Positions 1 through 9,549 of a DNA stretch of 64,000 bases are shown here, one piece after another (position 1 is the first letter of the stretch; each line of letters begins with the position of its first letter). A program made the translations under genes and the position numbers. Below the pieces are notes generated by a model. It saw only the letters and a program-made list of their open reading frames with translations, was not told where the DNA came from and ran no database searches. Location: assembly GCF_018129385.1 (NCBI RefSeq), contig NZ_JAFCLN010000002.1, positions 651,626 through 715,625 of the forward strand, given 5' to 3'. Source of the DNA: Bradyrhizobium lablabi (lineage in GTDB: Bacteria; Pseudomonadota; Alphaproteobacteria; Rhizobiales; Xanthobacteraceae).

Positions 1-76
1 TACGCGTACGGTCCCAGGCTTGAATGCCGCCCGGGATCGAAGATATGCTCGTTCGTCTCACCGCGCGACGTCGGTC

Positions 77-823
77 CTAGGCCAATCCCAAGCCGCCATC
101 GATGGCGATCACCTGACCCGTCATCCATTGCGAAGCGGGGCCGGCAAGCTGCACGATCCATTCCGCGATATCGTTCGGAACGCCGCGGCGGCCGAGCGGG
201 ATGCTCGCACGCTCCTGCTCCTCGACAGCCGCGGCCTGTTCAGCGGACAGCCCCATCATGCCGGTCAACGCGCCTGACTCCGTCGGTCCCGGAGCAACCG
301 CGTTCACGCGAATGCCGAGCGGTGCAAGCTCGAGCGCCCAGCAGCGAGTCAAGTGTTCCAAGGCGGCCTTGCTGGCGGAGTAATGGGCGAGCCCAGCCGC
401 CGGCTTGTGGCCAAATGTGCTGGAGATGTTGATGATCGTTCCGCGCGTCTCCTTCAGGTGAGGTAGCGCGGCAGAGGCGAGCAGGCTTGGGCCGAGCACA
501 TTGACGGAGAAGATGTCCGTAATCCGCTCGGCTGTCGTGTCAGCCAGAGGAAGGATCGCGCCCGCGCCGGCATTATTGACCAAGGCATCGATCCTGCCCC
601 AGCTATCGAGCGCCTTGGCGATCGTTCGCTTCGCATCCTCGGCGGAAGCGCTATCCGCCATCGTGCCTGCGATGTTGGCATGCTCGGACATTGTTTCTTC
701 GATGGGGCCGGGACGGCGGCCGGTAATGAGCACCTTGTAGCCTTGTCCGGCGAAGCGCAGCGCTGCTGCCCGCCCGATGCCGGAGCTGCCGCCCGTGATG
801 ATGACGACCTTTTCATTCTGCAT
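77..823 (-). CDS. Short-chain dehydrogenase/reductase (SDR)
   Basis: NAD(P)-dependent oxidoreductase of the classical SDR family, 248 aa. Visible motifs are the N-terminal cofactor loop TGGSSGIG, NNAGAG, the catalytic YSASK, and the C-terminal IDGG usual in this family. The ATG at 823 was chosen because AAGGA lies 8 bases upstream and the cofactor loop then begins about 10 residues in; a longer reading to 856 has no ribosome site. It is the last gene of the minus-strand run starting at 9417, about 105 bases after the MFS-TetR gene. The substrate cannot be told from the sequence. Confidence 0.88.
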   Translation of the reverse strand: MQNEKVVIITGGSSGIGRAAALRFAGQGYKVLITGRRPGPIEETMSEHANIAGTMADSASAEDAKRTIAKALDSWGRIDALVNNAGAGAILPLADTTAERITDIFSVNVLGPSLLASAALPHLKETRGTIINISSTFGHKPAAGLAHYSASKAALEHLTRCWALELAPLGIRVNAVAPGPTESGALTGMMGLSAEQAAAVEEQERASIPLGRRGVPNDIAEWIVQLAGPASQWMTGQVIAIDGGLGLA

Positions 824-928
824 ATTCGATTTCCTTGGACTGTTGAGAAAGGGCATAGCCGGGTCAGCAGTGAATTGCCGGCTGTGAGAAGGTGCGTGTC
901 GTTGGGCCTGGCGCCGTCGAGAAATCGA

Positions 929-3190
929 TCATGGGCCGGCGCTGCTCGGGCTCGCACATCCATGGATGAACTTGTCGATGGTGGCCTTGATGCTGTCGGC
1001 GGGTGCTTCTTCCCTGCTCGCTGCGGGATTCAGCATCAGCGCCTGATAAAGCGGCTCCCTCAGCCGCCCGATCAATTGCTCGGCGGCCAGGTGTGCGTTC
1101 GATATCGACAGGACGCCCTTTTCGTTCGCTTCCGACAGAAACTCCCGCAGCCTCAGCGTGACGGCCTCGGGCCCAGCCTCATACACCCGCTTCCTGAGCG
1201 GCACGTTGCGCGTACCTTCGCTCATCACCACCCGAAGAAGCCCGACCAGTGTCGTCGAATATTCCTTCCAGGCGATGCGTCCGAAGGCGATCAGGGTGTC
1301 GCGTACATCGGCGACGGTAGCGGGACGCGCCGCCAACGGCTCGGATATGAGGGAGGCCTTGCGTTCGGCAACCGCAACGAAGGCATCATCGATATTCTCG
1401 AATGCCGAGAGGATATCCTGCTTTGAGTATCCGCAGTTCTTGAGGACACTGTTGAGATCAGCGTGCGCGCCGCGGCGATGCGCGAGCGTCGCGCTGATCG
1501 CCAGCACGACCTCGGCGCGCGCATCAGGTCTCCATCCGGCAATGTCCGGTAATGCGGGAATCAGCGCGGGATGTTTCGTGTCGCGGCTCCTCAATGCCGG
1601 TTCACTGCGCACAGCGTGCGTCTTCGCGTAGCGGGCGATCGCGATCTTGATGGCGACCAGCACCGGCGCGGCGAATACGAACAGCAGGGCGATGGCGTTG
1701 AACGCGGTGTCGAAGGCGATCACGGTGGACTGACCGGTGACGACCCGGCCCAGCAGCATCGTGGCGGCCCGGCCGGCGGCCACGGTGTCCATTCCCTTTG
1801 CGGCGAGCATGGCGGACATCGCCGCCAGCCGGTCGCTGACGGCAGAAGCGCCGGCAGTAACGCTCGCGCCGAGTACCGCGACGTTGTTGACCACGTTGTG
1901 ATCGATCAGTGTCTGAAGTCCGGCGACCCCCATGAGACCGCCGAGCTGACGGCCCGCATTGAACAGACCAATGCCCGCTGCGCGGTTGCGCTTGTCGAGG
2001 TTGCTGAAGGCGATCAGGGTGATCGACAGGAACAGGAAACCGAGACCAAAGCCGCGCAGCAGGATGGCCGGCATCATATCGTGGGCGCCGCTTTCGCTGG
2101 TCGAGCCCGACAGCATCCACATCGAAAGCATGATCAGCAGGATGCCGAAGGGCACCGTGGCGATCGGCGGCGCGCCGCGGGCCTGCATGAGGAAGGCGGC
2201 CAACAGAAGCGCGCCGACGAAGAGCGCCCCGCTCGGCAACAGCAGCAGGCCGGCGTCGGTCGGCGTGAACGCCAGAACGGATACGGCAAAGGAGGGGATC
2301 AGGAACGCGCTGCCGAATAATGCGGCGCCTGCGACAAAACTGACGATGAAGGCGAAGGAAAAATCGTCGGAGCGGAATATGGTGAAGTCGATAAGGCCAC
2401 GGCCGTCGGCCATGAGCTGCTGGCCGAGAAATAGCATCAGGCTGGCTGCACCGATCACGGTCAGCCAGAGGATACGAGGTTCATCGAACCAGTTCCATCG
2501 GCTTCCCTGGCTGAAGATGTAAGTGAGGCAGAAGAGGGCGACGGTAATCAGCGAGACGCCGATCCAGTCAAACGGACGAGGTGCGGTTGCAACGCGCCTC
2601 GGACCGTCAGCCATCAACAGCAATCCGGTGGCCGCCGCGGCTACCGGGATGACGCTGAGGAAGATCCATATCCAGGACCGGCTGTCGATCAACCAACCCT
2701 GGAGCGCCGGGGCGATCGTCGCGGGAGCGACCACCGATCCCATCGCGAACAGGGCCTGGAGGATCGGCTGGCGAGATCGCGGGTAAGCGACGAAGATGAT
2801 CGCCTGGCCGCTGACAAGCAGGGCGCCGCCGGAGAAGCCCTGCATGAGGCGGAGCGCGACCAGCACGTCGAGCCGGGTTGTGATCGCAGCGATGCCGCAA
2901 GCCACACCCATGATCAGAGTCGCGCAGACGATCAGGCGGTACGGATCGACACGGCTCATCAGCCATGGCGTGACCATGAATCCGACAAGCTTCGCGGCGG
3001 TGTATCCGATGTCCAGCCAGGCGAACTCATCGGGCGTTGCGTAGATGTCGCCGATGATATCGTTGCGCCCGAGCGACAGGACGGTGCTTGCGATCGCCTC
3101 CGTCAGCGTCGCAAGCACGATGCCCGCGATCAGAAGAGACCCGGTCGCAGGCCTGTCGCGGCCCGGCATCAGCGCAATCGTCGTGGTCAT
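929..3190 (-). CDS. MFS drug-efflux transporter fused to a C-terminal TetR-like regulator domain
   Basis: 753 aa in one uninterrupted frame. Residues about 1-530 are an EmrB/DHA2-type major facilitator pump with many hydrophobic helices and a loop typical of the family (RLMQGFSGGALL). Residues about 557-753 are soluble and resemble a complete TetR/AcrR regulator. There is a helix-turn-helix-like stretch (ADLNSVLKNCGYSKQDILSAF), then an all-helical part with the MSEGTRNVPLRKRVYEAGPE pattern of AefR-like TetR C-terminal domains. The ATG at 3190 overlaps the HlyD stop (ATGA), so translation is coupled and the pair forms an Emr-type efflux unit. A fusion of pump and regulator is unusual. That the tail binds DNA is inferred, not shown. 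Confidence 0.88.
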   Translation of the reverse strand: MTTTIALMPGRDRPATGSLLIAGIVLATLTEAIASTVLSLGRNDIIGDIYATPDEFAWLDIGYTAAKLVGFMVTPWLMSRVDPYRLIVCATLIMGVACGIAAITTRLDVLVALRLMQGFSGGALLVSGQAIIFVAYPRSRQPILQALFAMGSVVAPATIAPALQGWLIDSRSWIWIFLSVIPVAAAATGLLLMADGPRRVATAPRPFDWIGVSLITVALFCLTYIFSQGSRWNWFDEPRILWLTVIGAASLMLFLGQQLMADGRGLIDFTIFRSDDFSFAFIVSFVAGAALFGSAFLIPSFAVSVLAFTPTDAGLLLLPSGALFVGALLLAAFLMQARGAPPIATVPFGILLIMLSMWMLSGSTSESGAHDMMPAILLRGFGLGFLFLSITLIAFSNLDKRNRAAGIGLFNAGRQLGGLMGVAGLQTLIDHNVVNNVAVLGASVTAGASAVSDRLAAMSAMLAAKGMDTVAAGRAATMLLGRVVTGQSTVIAFDTAFNAIALLFVFAAPVLVAIKIAIARYAKTHAVRSEPALRSRDTKHPALIPALPDIAGWRPDARAEVVLAISATLAHRRGAHADLNSVLKNCGYSKQDILSAFENIDDAFVAVAERKASLISEPLAARPATVADVRDTLIAFGRIAWKEYSTTLVGLLRVVMSEGTRNVPLRKRVYEAGPEAVTLRLREFLSEANEKGVLSISNAHLAAEQLIGRLREPLYQALMLNPAASREEAPADSIKATIDKFIHGCASPSSAGP

Positions 3191-4215
3191 GAGCCGCTTC
3201 CCCGGTCGATCTCGACGCGCGCGGACAGCCCGGGCACGATACGGCCCGGCAACGGGTTGCCGGCAAGGCGAATCTTTACCGGCACGCGCTGAACGACGCG
3301 GATGAAATTGCCTGTCGCATTGTCCACCGGCAGCATGCTGAAGGCAGAACCGCTGCCGGGTGCAAAGCTGTCGACCACGCCTTCGATCGTCTTGTCCGGA
3401 TATCCGTCGACGGTGATGCGGACGCGCTGACCGGGCCGGATATTCTCGATCTGGGTTTCCTTGAAATTCGCCACCACCCACACGTCGTTGACCGGAACGA
3501 TGTCGAGCAGGGAGGCGCCCGGCGCGACAAGCCGGCCAAGGCGGACCTGGCGGTTGCCGATCACGCCGTCGACCAGCGCATGCACCACGGTGTGGTCCAG
3601 ATCGATCTGGGCGAGATCGCGTGCGGCCTTTGCCTGCGCCACGGCGGCAACGGCAGCTTCGCGCTGCGTGGCGAGCACCGCGATGCGCTGCTGTTGCGCC
3701 TCTACCGTTGCCGATGCCGCCGACACGCCCGCTTCGGCTCTCGCCAGCGCGGCGTCGCTTTCGTCGACCTGGGCCTGGCTGACCGCGTTGGTGCGGATCA
3801 GTTCACGGCGGCGATCGGAGGCCTTGGTCGCCAGATGCCTTTCGGCCATGGTCGAAAGCTTCTGGGCCTCGGCCTGCCGGACCAGCGCGTGCTGAAGCTG
3901 GATCTCGGCATCGACATTGGTGAGACGAGCCTGGGCGGATTCGACGTTGGCCTCTGCCTGCGCAAGCCTGGCGCGGTAGTCGCGATCGTCGATCCGGAAC
4001 AGCACGTCGCCCGCCCGGACGGACTGATTGTCTTCGACCTCGACTGCCGTGACGTATCCCGCGACCTTTGGCGCGAGCGAGGTCACGTCGCCGCGGACAT
4101 AGGCGTTGTCGGTCGACGATTCGCCGGCGCGATACCAGACCCATCCTCCAGCGACGAGCGCCGCCGCGCTGACGCACAAGAGCAAGCCGACCACCTTCTT
4201 CCCTGGTGAGGACAT
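3187..4215 (-). CDS. HlyD/EmrA-family membrane fusion protein
   Basis: Periplasmic adaptor of an efflux pump, 342 aa. One N-terminal membrane helix (about residues 8-27) is followed by the EmrA-type STDNAYVRGDVT segment, a biotinyl-lipoyl-like half, a long alanine/glutamine-rich coiled coil (about 75-200), the second lipoyl half (VDGVIGNRQVRLGRLV) and a beta-barrel with PGQRVRITVDGYP. The start at 4215 has AGGAGAGG directly upstream. It ends in a 4-base overlap with the MFS-TetR gene, so the two are probably made together as an inner-membrane pump plus adaptor. An outer-membrane TolC partner is not encoded here. Confidence 0.93.
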   Translation of the reverse strand: MSSPGKKVVGLLLCVSAAALVAGGWVWYRAGESSTDNAYVRGDVTSLAPKVAGYVTAVEVEDNQSVRAGDVLFRIDDRDYRARLAQAEANVESAQARLTNVDAEIQLQHALVRQAEAQKLSTMAERHLATKASDRRRELIRTNAVSQAQVDESDAALARAEAGVSAASATVEAQQQRIAVLATQREAAVAAVAQAKAARDLAQIDLDHTVVHALVDGVIGNRQVRLGRLVAPGASLLDIVPVNDVWVVANFKETQIENIRPGQRVRITVDGYPDKTIEGVVDSFAPGSGSAFSMLPVDNATGNFIRVVQRVPVKIRLAGNPLPGRIVPGLSARVEIDRGSGS

Positions 4216-4230
4216 GTTCCTCTCCTTTCG

Positions 4231-5013
4231 CTACCGCGCGGTCCAGCCGCCATCGACGGAGATCGCGGTGCCCGTGATCTGGTCCGCCGCGGCGGAGCAC
4301 AGGAACGCGACTGTGCCGCCAAGCTGCTCCGGAGACGCAAATTCGAGCGACGGTTGCTTCTCGGCAAGAAGCTCGTTGGTCGCTTCCTTCTGACTGATGC
4401 CTTTCTGCGCGGCGATGTCGCTGATCTGCTTTTCGACCAGCGGCGTTCGCACCCAGCCGGGGCAGACCGCATTGCAAGTCACGCCGCTGCCGGCGGTCTC
4501 GAGGCCGACCACCTTGGTGAGTCCGACCAGTCCGTGCTTGGCTGCGACATAGGCCGCCTTGTGCGTCGAGGCGACGAGACCGTGCGCGGAAGCGATGTTG
4601 ACGATGCGTCCCCAGCGCTGCTTCTTCATCTGCGGCACTGCGGCCGCGGTGCCGTGGAACGCGGCCGACAGGTTGATCGCGAGGATCGCATCCCACTTGG
4701 CGGCCGGGAATTCCTCGACCGGCGCGGTGAACTGGATGCCCGCATTGTTCACGAGGATGTCGAGACGCCCGAACTTTTCGACCGTCGTCTCGATCAGCCC
4801 GTGCACGGCCTCGCCCTTCGACATGTCGGCGCCGTCATAGGCGACACGCACGCCTTGCTGGCGTTCGATTCCGCCGCGGATCTTTTCGATCTCGGCGGCG
4901 TCACCAAAGCCGTTCAACACGAGGTCAGCGCCGAGCTTTGCGAGTTCCTGCGCGATCCCGAGGCCGATGCCGCTGGTCGACCCCGTTACGATGGCCACTT
5001 TGCCCTTCAACAT
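4231..5013 (-). CDS. bdhA: D-3-hydroxybutyrate dehydrogenase
   Basis: SDR enzyme of 260 aa that interconverts 3-hydroxybutyrate and acetoacetate with NAD. The sequence fits the bacterial PHB-dehydrogenase group: TGSTSGIG cofactor loop, NNAGIQFTAPVEEFP, SAHGLVAS around the catalytic Ser, YVAAKHG with catalytic Tyr/Lys, CPGWVRTPLVEKQI, and a QITGTAISVDGGW end. AAGGA lies 8 bases before the ATG at 5013. It sits 15 bases before HlyD and just after the patatin gene. Together with acetoacetate decarboxylase in the same run this points to ketone-body or PHB-derived carbon. Specificity rests on motif likeness. Confidence 0.88.
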   Translation of the reverse strand: MLKGKVAIVTGSTSGIGLGIAQELAKLGADLVLNGFGDAAEIEKIRGGIERQQGVRVAYDGADMSKGEAVHGLIETTVEKFGRLDILVNNAGIQFTAPVEEFPAAKWDAILAINLSAAFHGTAAAVPQMKKQRWGRIVNIASAHGLVASTHKAAYVAAKHGLVGLTKVVGLETAGSGVTCNAVCPGWVRTPLVEKQISDIAAQKGISQKEATNELLAEKQPSLEFASPEQLGGTVAFLCSAAADQITGTAISVDGGWTAR

Positions 5014-5056
5014 GGCAATTTCCTTTCGATGCTTTCAGATAAACCGCGCCGAGCGA

Positions 5057-6235
5057 TCAATCGCGGCGATGAACGTCGTGAGTGACGATGCCAAGCTCCG
5101 GCGGCGGCGGGTCCAGACGGCGCGGATCGGACAGCGTGCGGCGAATGTCCTCGAGTCCGCTCTGCCAATGCGCGCGCATCGCGCTCAGTCCGAACTCGTA
5201 GTCCCTCGAATGGCCTTCGTGGAGCTTGGTTTGATAGATCAGGTGAACGATGTTGTGGGAGCGATGGCGTGCCATATCCGCGATGGCGCGGATCTCGGGT
5301 TTCGCCTTGGCGCTTTCCGGCAGTTCCTCCATCACCCGCTGCAACGCCTGACGCATCTTCTGCGTCCGCAGCACCTGGTCGGTGACGGCGCGCGTGCGAC
5401 TGGAATACTGGATGTCCTTCTGCCGGCTCGACACTTCCATCAAGTCGTAGGGCACGCGGCCCTTGGCCGACCAGAGATCGACCTGGAATGTCAGCGTGTC
5501 GCATGGCTCGCCGGACAACACGCGGGAAAGCGGTGTGTTCGAAACCACGCCGCCGTCCCAATAGTGCTCGCCTTCGATTTCGACGGCGGGGAATCCCGGC
5601 GGCAAGGCGCCGGATGCCATGAAATGCTTTGGTCCAAGCTTGCGCTCGGCGGTGTCGAAATAGGTCAGGTTGCCGGTGCGCACGTTGACCGCACCGACGC
5701 TGACGCGGACCTCGCCCGAGTTCAGCCGGTCGAAGTCGACGAGCCGCTCCAGCGTCTGGTGTAATGGCGCAGTGTCGTAGAAGCTGGTCGCGGCATCGCC
5801 CGAGAATGGCGACCAGAGCGGTGAGGGGAAGCGTGGCTTGAAGAAGCCGGGCTGGCCCTGGACCAGCGCTCTTGTCGCCGCCAGCGCGTTGCGCACCGAC
5901 TTGATGTCGAACGCGAAGGGCAAGGCATCGGCCAGTCCCTCGCCGGCGGGCCATTCGATCGAATGGGCACAGATGATCTCCCAGAACTCGCGCAGCCGTG
6001 CAACGCGTTCTTCCTCGGGTGAGCCCGCAATAATGGCGGCGTTGAGCGCGCCGATCGAAATGCCGGCCAGCCAGTTCGGCCGGATGCCGGCTTCGTGCAG
6101 GCCTTCATAGACGCCGGCCTGATAGGCGCCGAGCGCGCCGCCGCCTTGCAGCACCAGGGCGACGACATCATAGGGCAGCGGCTTGCCGGACTGCTGCGGC
6201 GCAGGATCAGTCTGTTCGCGCATGACGTTAAGCAT
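5057..6235 (-). CDS. Patatin-like phospholipase with DUF3734 tail
   Basis: Serine acyl hydrolase, 392 aa. The patatin core begins at about residue 24 with the oxyanion loop GGGALGAYQ (31-39), the nucleophile elbow GISIG (Ser60), and the DGG of the Ser-Asp dyad in YWDGGVVSNTP. The C-terminal third (SSRQKDIQYSSRTRAVTDQV onward) looks like DUF3734. The ATG at 6235 was preferred because AAGGAG lies 8 bases upstream; an in-frame extension to 6376 runs into the preceding gene. It lies between acetoacetate decarboxylase and bdhA, so an intracellular lipid or PHB-granule role is possible but unproven. Confidence 0.9.
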   Translation of the reverse strand: MLNVMREQTDPAPQQSGKPLPYDVVALVLQGGGALGAYQAGVYEGLHEAGIRPNWLAGISIGALNAAIIAGSPEEERVARLREFWEIICAHSIEWPAGEGLADALPFAFDIKSVRNALAATRALVQGQPGFFKPRFPSPLWSPFSGDAATSFYDTAPLHQTLERLVDFDRLNSGEVRVSVGAVNVRTGNLTYFDTAERKLGPKHFMASGALPPGFPAVEIEGEHYWDGGVVSNTPLSRVLSGEPCDTLTFQVDLWSAKGRVPYDLMEVSSRQKDIQYSSRTRAVTDQVLRTQKMRQALQRVMEELPESAKAKPEIRAIADMARHRSHNIVHLIYQTKLHEGHSRDYEFGLSAMRAHWQSGLEDIRRTLSDPRRLDPPPPELGIVTHDVHRRD

Positions 6236-6266
6236 TGCCAAAACTCCTTGCATTGGGGCTGACCGA

Positions 6267-7061
6267 TCAGCCGGCATTCGCTTCGATGAGGACCCTGGAC
6301 TGGGATCCGCGTACGGCAGCGTCCGGAGCCAGGTAGTCGTGGACGACGGTGCCGAGCCCGAGCGTGAGGTCGGCAACGAGATGCTTGGCCGACAGCACTT
6401 GCAGCACCGGCAATTCGGCGACGGGGGCGAGGGCGTGCGAGTAGAGGTCGAGCGCCGCCGGTCCGGTCCACGCGCCCTTCACATTGATGTCTTCGAGATG
6501 GAAGCGCACCAGCTCGCAGATGCGTGCGGTGCCGTCGACATGCGGGATGATCTTGAGCAGGAAGTTCGGTGCGGCGAGTTTTCTGGCTTCGACCGACGCG
6601 TCGAGAGCGCGATGCTTGTAGCCCATAGTGCCGGTGGCAATACGCACCGAACCGTAGTTCAGCGTGCCGACCAGCGTGTCGATCTCGACGGCAAGTTTCG
6701 GTTGCGCGAGCTTCTTGGGAAAGCCCCACAACTCGCGTCCGCCGGCGATCGGCGGATGATCGTTGAGGAACATCTGATGGACGAAGCCGCCGGCCTGGCC
6801 TTTGTACGACACCGGGATGACCTGGCCGCTCTCGGTGTAGTCGCCAAAACCGGTCGAGTCGGGCATGCGGATGAACTCGTAGTGCACCACCGGCTCGGCG
6901 AGCTCGAGCGGTTCCGGCACGATCCGGCGCAGCGCTTCGGGATCGGTCCGGTACGTGATGATGAAATATTCGCGGTTGACGAAGCGATAGGGGCCGGGCG
7001 GGAAGGCCGGATTCGTCAGCGGCATGGCGAAGGCCGTCTTGCCGACGGTCAGCTTGGTCAT
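6267..7061 (-). CDS. adc: Acetoacetate decarboxylase
   Basis: Converts acetoacetate to acetone and CO2 through a lysine Schiff base; 264 aa. The motif [10 protein letters not shown] (about residues 108-117) holds the paired lysines, the first being the expected Schiff-base residue and the second lowering its pKa. The family end HDYLAP is also present. The start at 7061 has AGGAG 8 bases before it; a longer reading to 7094 does not. With bdhA in the same operon, 3-hydroxybutyrate could be oxidised to acetoacetate and then decarboxylated. Some members of the superfamily act on other keto acids. Confidence 0.9.
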   Translation of the reverse strand: MTKLTVGKTAFAMPLTNPAFPPGPYRFVNREYFIITYRTDPEALRRIVPEPLELAEPVVHYEFIRMPDSTGFGDYTESGQVIPVSYKGQAGGFVHQMFLNDHPPIAGGRELWGFPKKLAQPKLAVEIDTLVGTLNYGSVRIATGTMGYKHRALDASVEARKLAAPNFLLKIIPHVDGTARICELVRFHLEDINVKGAWTGPAALDLYSHALAPVAELPVLQVLSAKHLVADLTLGLGTVVHDYLAPDAAVRGSQSRVLIEANAG

Positions 7062-7192
7062 CTCTAAAACTCCTGGTTTGACGATTGTGTCCAAGCCGCG
7101 CTCCTTTCGTGGGAGCGCGGTCCTGTTTGGTGCGAGGCTATTGACCGTCGGTCACACGCTCCGGATCGGCCGTCGCCTGACCCGGCAAGCGG

Positions 7193-8134
7193 TCAGTAGT
7201 CCCAGAACACCGGCACCCAGCGAAAGGCGTCGCCATCGGCGGCCACCCTGCCGACAGACGGGAACGGCAGGTGAGTGGCCACCAGCATCTCGCCGCTCTC
7301 GGCGAGCTGCCGCAAAAGATGGATGCGAACGCGCGCGGCCTCCTCGGGGTCGTGCTCGAAACCGTTGTGCCAGTTGGGTTCGTCGAACCCGACCGCGAAC
7401 ACGGCGTCGCCGGCGAATGTCAGCGCGTCACCGCCGGACGCGATGCGGACTACGCTGTGCCCGGGGGTGTGGCCGCCGGTCCGATGGACGACGACTCCTG
7501 GCGCCACCTCGTGCTGCTCCTCGAACGTCCGCAGATGGCTGCCGTATTCTTTCGTAAAGCGCTTGGCGGCCGACCGAAGCGCATCCGGGAATCCCTGCGG
7601 CATATTGGTGTGCGAGAAATCGGGCGACTCCCAGAACTTGACCTCGGCGGCCGCCACGTGGATGCGCAGGTCCGGACGCAGCCGTTCCTTCACCCCGTCG
7701 ACGATCAGTCCGCCAACGTGGTCCATGTGCATGTGGGTCAGCACCACGTCGGTCACGGCGCCAAGATCGATGCCGGCAGCCTCCAGTCGCTTGATCAACT
7801 GTCCGGCCCGCGGCAACTGCAAGTCCGGGTCGAACCCCAGCCCGGCGTCGATCAGGATGGTCTGGTCGCCGCTACGCACCACGACGACGTTCAGCGCCCA
7901 ATCGAACGCATCCGGCGGCAGAAACATGTCGTGCAGCCAGGCCGCTCGGTCGGCCGGGTCGGCGTTGTGGGCCAGCATCTTGGTGGGCAGTGGCAGCACG
8001 CCATCGCTGACCACCAGCACGTCGATCTCGCCGATCCGCACCGCGTAGCGCGACGGGACCAACTCTTCGGTCTTTGATGTGATGTGCAGGTTCATGTTCG
8101 TCTCCTGTTGAGTGTTGCGGATGATCTGATTCAT
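7193..8134 (-). CDS. Metallo-beta-lactamase-fold hydrolase
   Basis: Zinc hydrolase of the quorum-lactonase/MBL type, 313 aa. It has the metal motif THMHMDHVGG (HxHxDH), a further histidine in RTGGHTPGHS, AGDAVF with the bridging Asp, and a late His in VATHLPFPS. No signal peptide is evident. Two in-frame starts each have a good ribosome site: ATG 8134 (AGGAG 8 bases upstream) and ATG 8095 (AGGAG 7 bases upstream), so a 300-aa form is also possible. It lies between the FAD oxidoreductase and adc. Lactonase, esterase and detoxification roles are all possible. Confidence 0.9.
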   Translation of the reverse strand: MNQIIRNTQQETNMNLHITSKTEELVPSRYAVRIGEIDVLVVSDGVLPLPTKMLAHNADPADRAAWLHDMFLPPDAFDWALNVVVVRSGDQTILIDAGLGFDPDLQLPRAGQLIKRLEAAGIDLGAVTDVVLTHMHMDHVGGLIVDGVKERLRPDLRIHVAAAEVKFWESPDFSHTNMPQGFPDALRSAAKRFTKEYGSHLRTFEEQHEVAPGVVVHRTGGHTPGHSVVRIASGGDALTFAGDAVFAVGFDEPNWHNGFEHDPEEAARVRIHLLRQLAESGEMLVATHLPFPSVGRVAADGDAFRWVPVFWDY

Positions 8135-8202
8135 TTTTGAAACTCCTGCGTTTGATCCCGGGCGGGCCGCGCTTCCCGCGGGGAAACGCGGCCCTTATTG
8201 TG

Positions 8203-9417
8203 TTAGAAGCCGCTTACGTCGGTGACGCGCTCCGGATCGGCGGAGGCGAGCGCGGCGGCGCGCTCGGCCTTCGGCGGATAGATCCACACGGTGTTGATCT
8301 CCTGCTTGGTCTTCTTGGCGACATCGCCGACCATCTGGACCCTGCGTTCCCAGCCGTTCGTGAACAGCGCGCCGGCTTCACCGAGGTCGAGGCAGGTGAC
8401 GTAAGCCTTCTGGTGGTACGGCTTGGTCGGCACGCCCAGCAGCTCGGCGGCGGCGTTGTTGCCGGCAAACGCGCCCATGCGCGTGGCGTGCTGGCACGAC
8501 ATCAGCGCATAGTTGCCGACATCGTCGCATGCCGCGCGCGCGGCATCGCCGGTAGCGAACACGCCGGACACTCCGGGCACGCGCAAGCAGCGGTCGACCA
8601 GCAGCCGGCCAAAATTGTCGCGCTCGGCGGGGATCTGCTGGGTCAGCGGCGCGGCGCGAATGCCGGCGGCCCAGACCACGGTCTCGGTTTCGATGTGTTC
8701 GCCGCTGGAAAGCGTGACGCCGGATTTGTCGAGCGAGGCGACTCCGGCGCCCAGCCGGGTCTCCACGCCAAGCTTGCGCAGGGCTTCCTCGATGACGGGG
8801 CGGGGGCCTTCGCCCATGTCGGGGGCAATCGCGCTGTTGCGGTCGACGATGATCACGCGCGTCTTGGCGTCCTTGCCGAAGATTTTCCGCAGCCGCGCGG
8901 GCAACTCGGTCGCCGCCTCGATGCCGGTGAAGCCGCCGCCGGCAACCACGACCGTGTCGCGCCCGTTCACGGCCGGCCGGTCGGGCAGGCTATGCAAATG
9001 CTTGTCGAGCGCGACCGCGTCATCGAGCGAATCGACGCTAAAGCTGTGCTCGGCAAGGCCAGGAATGTTGGGACGGAACAGACGGCTGCCGGTGGCTACC
9101 ACCAGACGGTTGTAGGACAACGTCTTCCGCGTGCCCTTTGAGGTCGCGATCTGCACCGTTTGCGCCTTGGTGTCGATGGTCTCTGCGCTGCCCTGCACGT
9201 AGTCGACGTCGATCGACTTGAGGACATCCAGCAACGGCGCCGTCAGGGTTTCCGGCTTCGGTTCATAGAGCCGCGGGCGGACCACCAGCGTCGGCTCGGG
9301 CGCGACCAGCGCGATCTCGAGTTCTTGCGGCGAAACGCCCTGGACATCGCGCAGGCGGGCGGCAGAAAGGGCGGCGTACATGCCGGCGAAGCCGGCGCCG
9401 ATGATGATCAGTCGCAT
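8203..9417 (-). CDS. FAD-dependent pyridine nucleotide oxidoreductase (NDH-2-like)
   Basis: 404-aa flavoprotein with an N-terminal FAD dinucleotide fold (IIIGAGFAGMYAALSA), a central NAD(P)H fold (VVVAGGGFTGIEAATEL), VVWAAGIRA, and the second FAD motif GVFATGDAA. This arrangement matches type II NADH dehydrogenases and related oxidoreductases. The start at 9417 is preceded by AGGAG. It is the first gene of the eight-gene minus-strand run, so the operon promoter should lie between 9418 and the AraC gene at 9940. No C-terminal membrane-binding helix is clear, so it may be soluble. Confidence 0.87.
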   Translation of the reverse strand: MRLIIIGAGFAGMYAALSAARLRDVQGVSPQELEIALVAPEPTLVVRPRLYEPKPETLTAPLLDVLKSIDVDYVQGSAETIDTKAQTVQIATSKGTRKTLSYNRLVVATGSRLFRPNIPGLAEHSFSVDSLDDAVALDKHLHSLPDRPAVNGRDTVVVAGGGFTGIEAATELPARLRKIFGKDAKTRVIIVDRNSAIAPDMGEGPRPVIEEALRKLGVETRLGAGVASLDKSGVTLSSGEHIETETVVWAAGIRAAPLTQQIPAERDNFGRLLVDRCLRVPGVSGVFATGDAARAACDDVGNYALMSCQHATRMGAFAGNNAAAELLGVPTKPYHQKAYVTCLDLGEAGALFTNGWERRVQMVGDVAKKTKQEINTVWIYPPKAERAAALASADPERVTDVSGF

Positions 9418-9549
9418 GTGGTTTACTCCTGGGGTTGGATCTGGGTTGGATTTTCTAGGCACTTGCGCGCGTCACCACCGCCCGCCGTTTGGCGGCCATG
9501 CCTTGCGATCGACGATGACGCGAATTGTGAAACGAGGACCGGAGCGTCC

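Noticed and set aside
3191..3481. Upstream extension of the MFS-TetR frame by 97 codons
   Set aside because: It runs through the HlyD coding region, is Arg-rich, and the ATG at 3190 is translationally coupled to the HlyD stop.
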